From NCBI GenBank assembly GCA_016781775.1, contig JADDPR010000107.1, positions 1 through 15,481 of the forward strand: DNA of 15,481 nucleotides, read 5' to 3'. Of this stretch, positions 15,157-15,481 are shown piece by piece. Source of the DNA: Rubrobacter sp. (GTDB lineage: Bacteria; Actinomycetota; Rubrobacteria; Rubrobacterales; Rubrobacteraceae). Under the pieces are notes generated by a model. It did not search any database. It was not told the DNA's origin and saw only the letters and a list, made by a program, of their open reading frames with translations. A program made the translations under genes and the position numbers. Each line of letters starts with the position of its first letter. Positions within the stretch are counted from its first letter, which is position 1.

Positions 15157-15353
15157 CCCTCAGCCCTGCCCCGGTACGTTCCAGACGCGCAGGCCGGGGA
15201 CGAGGAGGCCGAGCTGCTCGAGATGAGCCCGGAGATCCCGTGGTGACCACGAACCGGGTGGCGTACGACACGGACGGGAGGCCGATCGAGTACGGCGCGC
15301 ACCGTTACCCGGCGGGGTCCTATTCGCTGGAGATGACGCTGACACAACTCTGA
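15157..15353 (+). pseudogene. GntR/UTRA regulator, C-terminal remnant with a frameshift
   Basis: Two short frames join to give the end of a UTRA ligand-binding domain. The first (15157-15240) reads PRYVPDAQAGDEEAELLEMS and then PEIP; the second, shifted by -1 at 15237-15240, reads VVTTNRVAYDTDGRPIEYGA, then HRYPAGSYSLEMTLTQL and TGA at 15351-15353. The combination of an acidic ELL stretch, a V.TNRVAYD strand, the DGRPIEYG turn and a final HRY..GSYS strand is characteristic of UTRA domains in GntR regulators of the HutC type. The DNA-binding helix-turn-helix and most of the UTRA domain are missing: the preceding DNA is the end of the HD gene. It is therefore a 5'-truncated and frameshifted fossil. 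Confidence 0.7.
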
Positions 15354-15474
15354 TCCGGCACCCCTCGCCGGGGGTAGAGGCCCGGCGCGACGTTGGGGAA
15401 TGTTGCTAGTATTGCACTAATTTCGTTTCGTGGGGACCTGATGGAGAGGGAAGGGAGATATGAAAGGAGGAAGA

Positions 15475-15481
15475 ATGGTGG
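15475..15481 (+). CDS. Start of a gene cut by the window edge
   Basis: AAAGGAGG at 15463-15470 is a near-perfect Shine-Dalgarno sequence four bases before ATG 15475, and only two codons are visible. An in-frame ATG at 15460 with GGGAAGGGAG upstream is an alternative start (MKGGRMV), and ATG 15441 in another frame is also possible. The AT-richer stretch at about 15400-15430 may contain its promoter. The product cannot be predicted. Confidence 0.5.

Noticed and set aside
15360..15375. ACCCC/GGGGT stem after the GntR remnant
   Set aside because: Five-bp stem with six-base loop in GC-rich DNA and no T-run; not distinguishable from chance.

Overview
The window is GC-rich throughout, and its protein families (DHA2-type exporter, GH13 alpha-glucosidase, stand-alone Klenow-type polymerase, M50-CBS protease) suggest a chromosomal segment of an Actinomycetota bacterium, possibly a Rubrobacter relative. 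That assignment is inference from composition and protein style; there is no rRNA or other marker here to confirm it. I see no tRNA, rRNA, CRISPR array, phage module or obvious defence system.

Left part (1-7030): the last codons of a + strand gene converge on a LacI-family regulator (43-1149, - strand). An AT-rich intergenic region carrying a dyad that could be a LacI-type operator follows. Then come five same-direction genes: a DHA2-type 14-helix exporter broken by a one-base frameshift, a YbjJ-like 12-helix MFS transporter, a 65-residue two-helix membrane protein coupled to it by ATGA, a zinc-independent MDR oxidoreductase, and a GH13 alpha-glucosidase with all catalytic residues intact.

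Middle part (7031-10574): a small acidic protein with two CxC pairs is followed by a 17-bp hairpin. Next is a decayed locus on the - strand. It was a large, presumably exported protein of beta-propeller blades, one FnIII domain and four Ig-like repeats. It has lost its N-terminus at a junction with a truncated, frameshifted IS5-type transposase, and one Ig repeat carries an in-frame amber codon.

Right part (10575-15481): a DNA polymerase I of the 3'-5' exonuclease plus polymerase type, without the 5' nuclease, is divergent from a cluster of three + strand genes: a site-2 protease with CBS domains, a BtuF-like cobalamin-binding protein without a signal peptide, and an HD-domain hydrolase. After these lies a frameshifted C-terminal remnant of a GntR/UTRA regulator, and the window ends at the first codons of a new gene with a strong ribosome binding site.

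The intact genes look like ordinary core and accessory metabolism. The more unusual feature is the gene decay: three independent one-base losses in short G/C runs or next to them, one nonsense codon, one IS-associated truncation and one 5'-truncated regulator within 15 kb. I did not find a convincing new multi-gene system.
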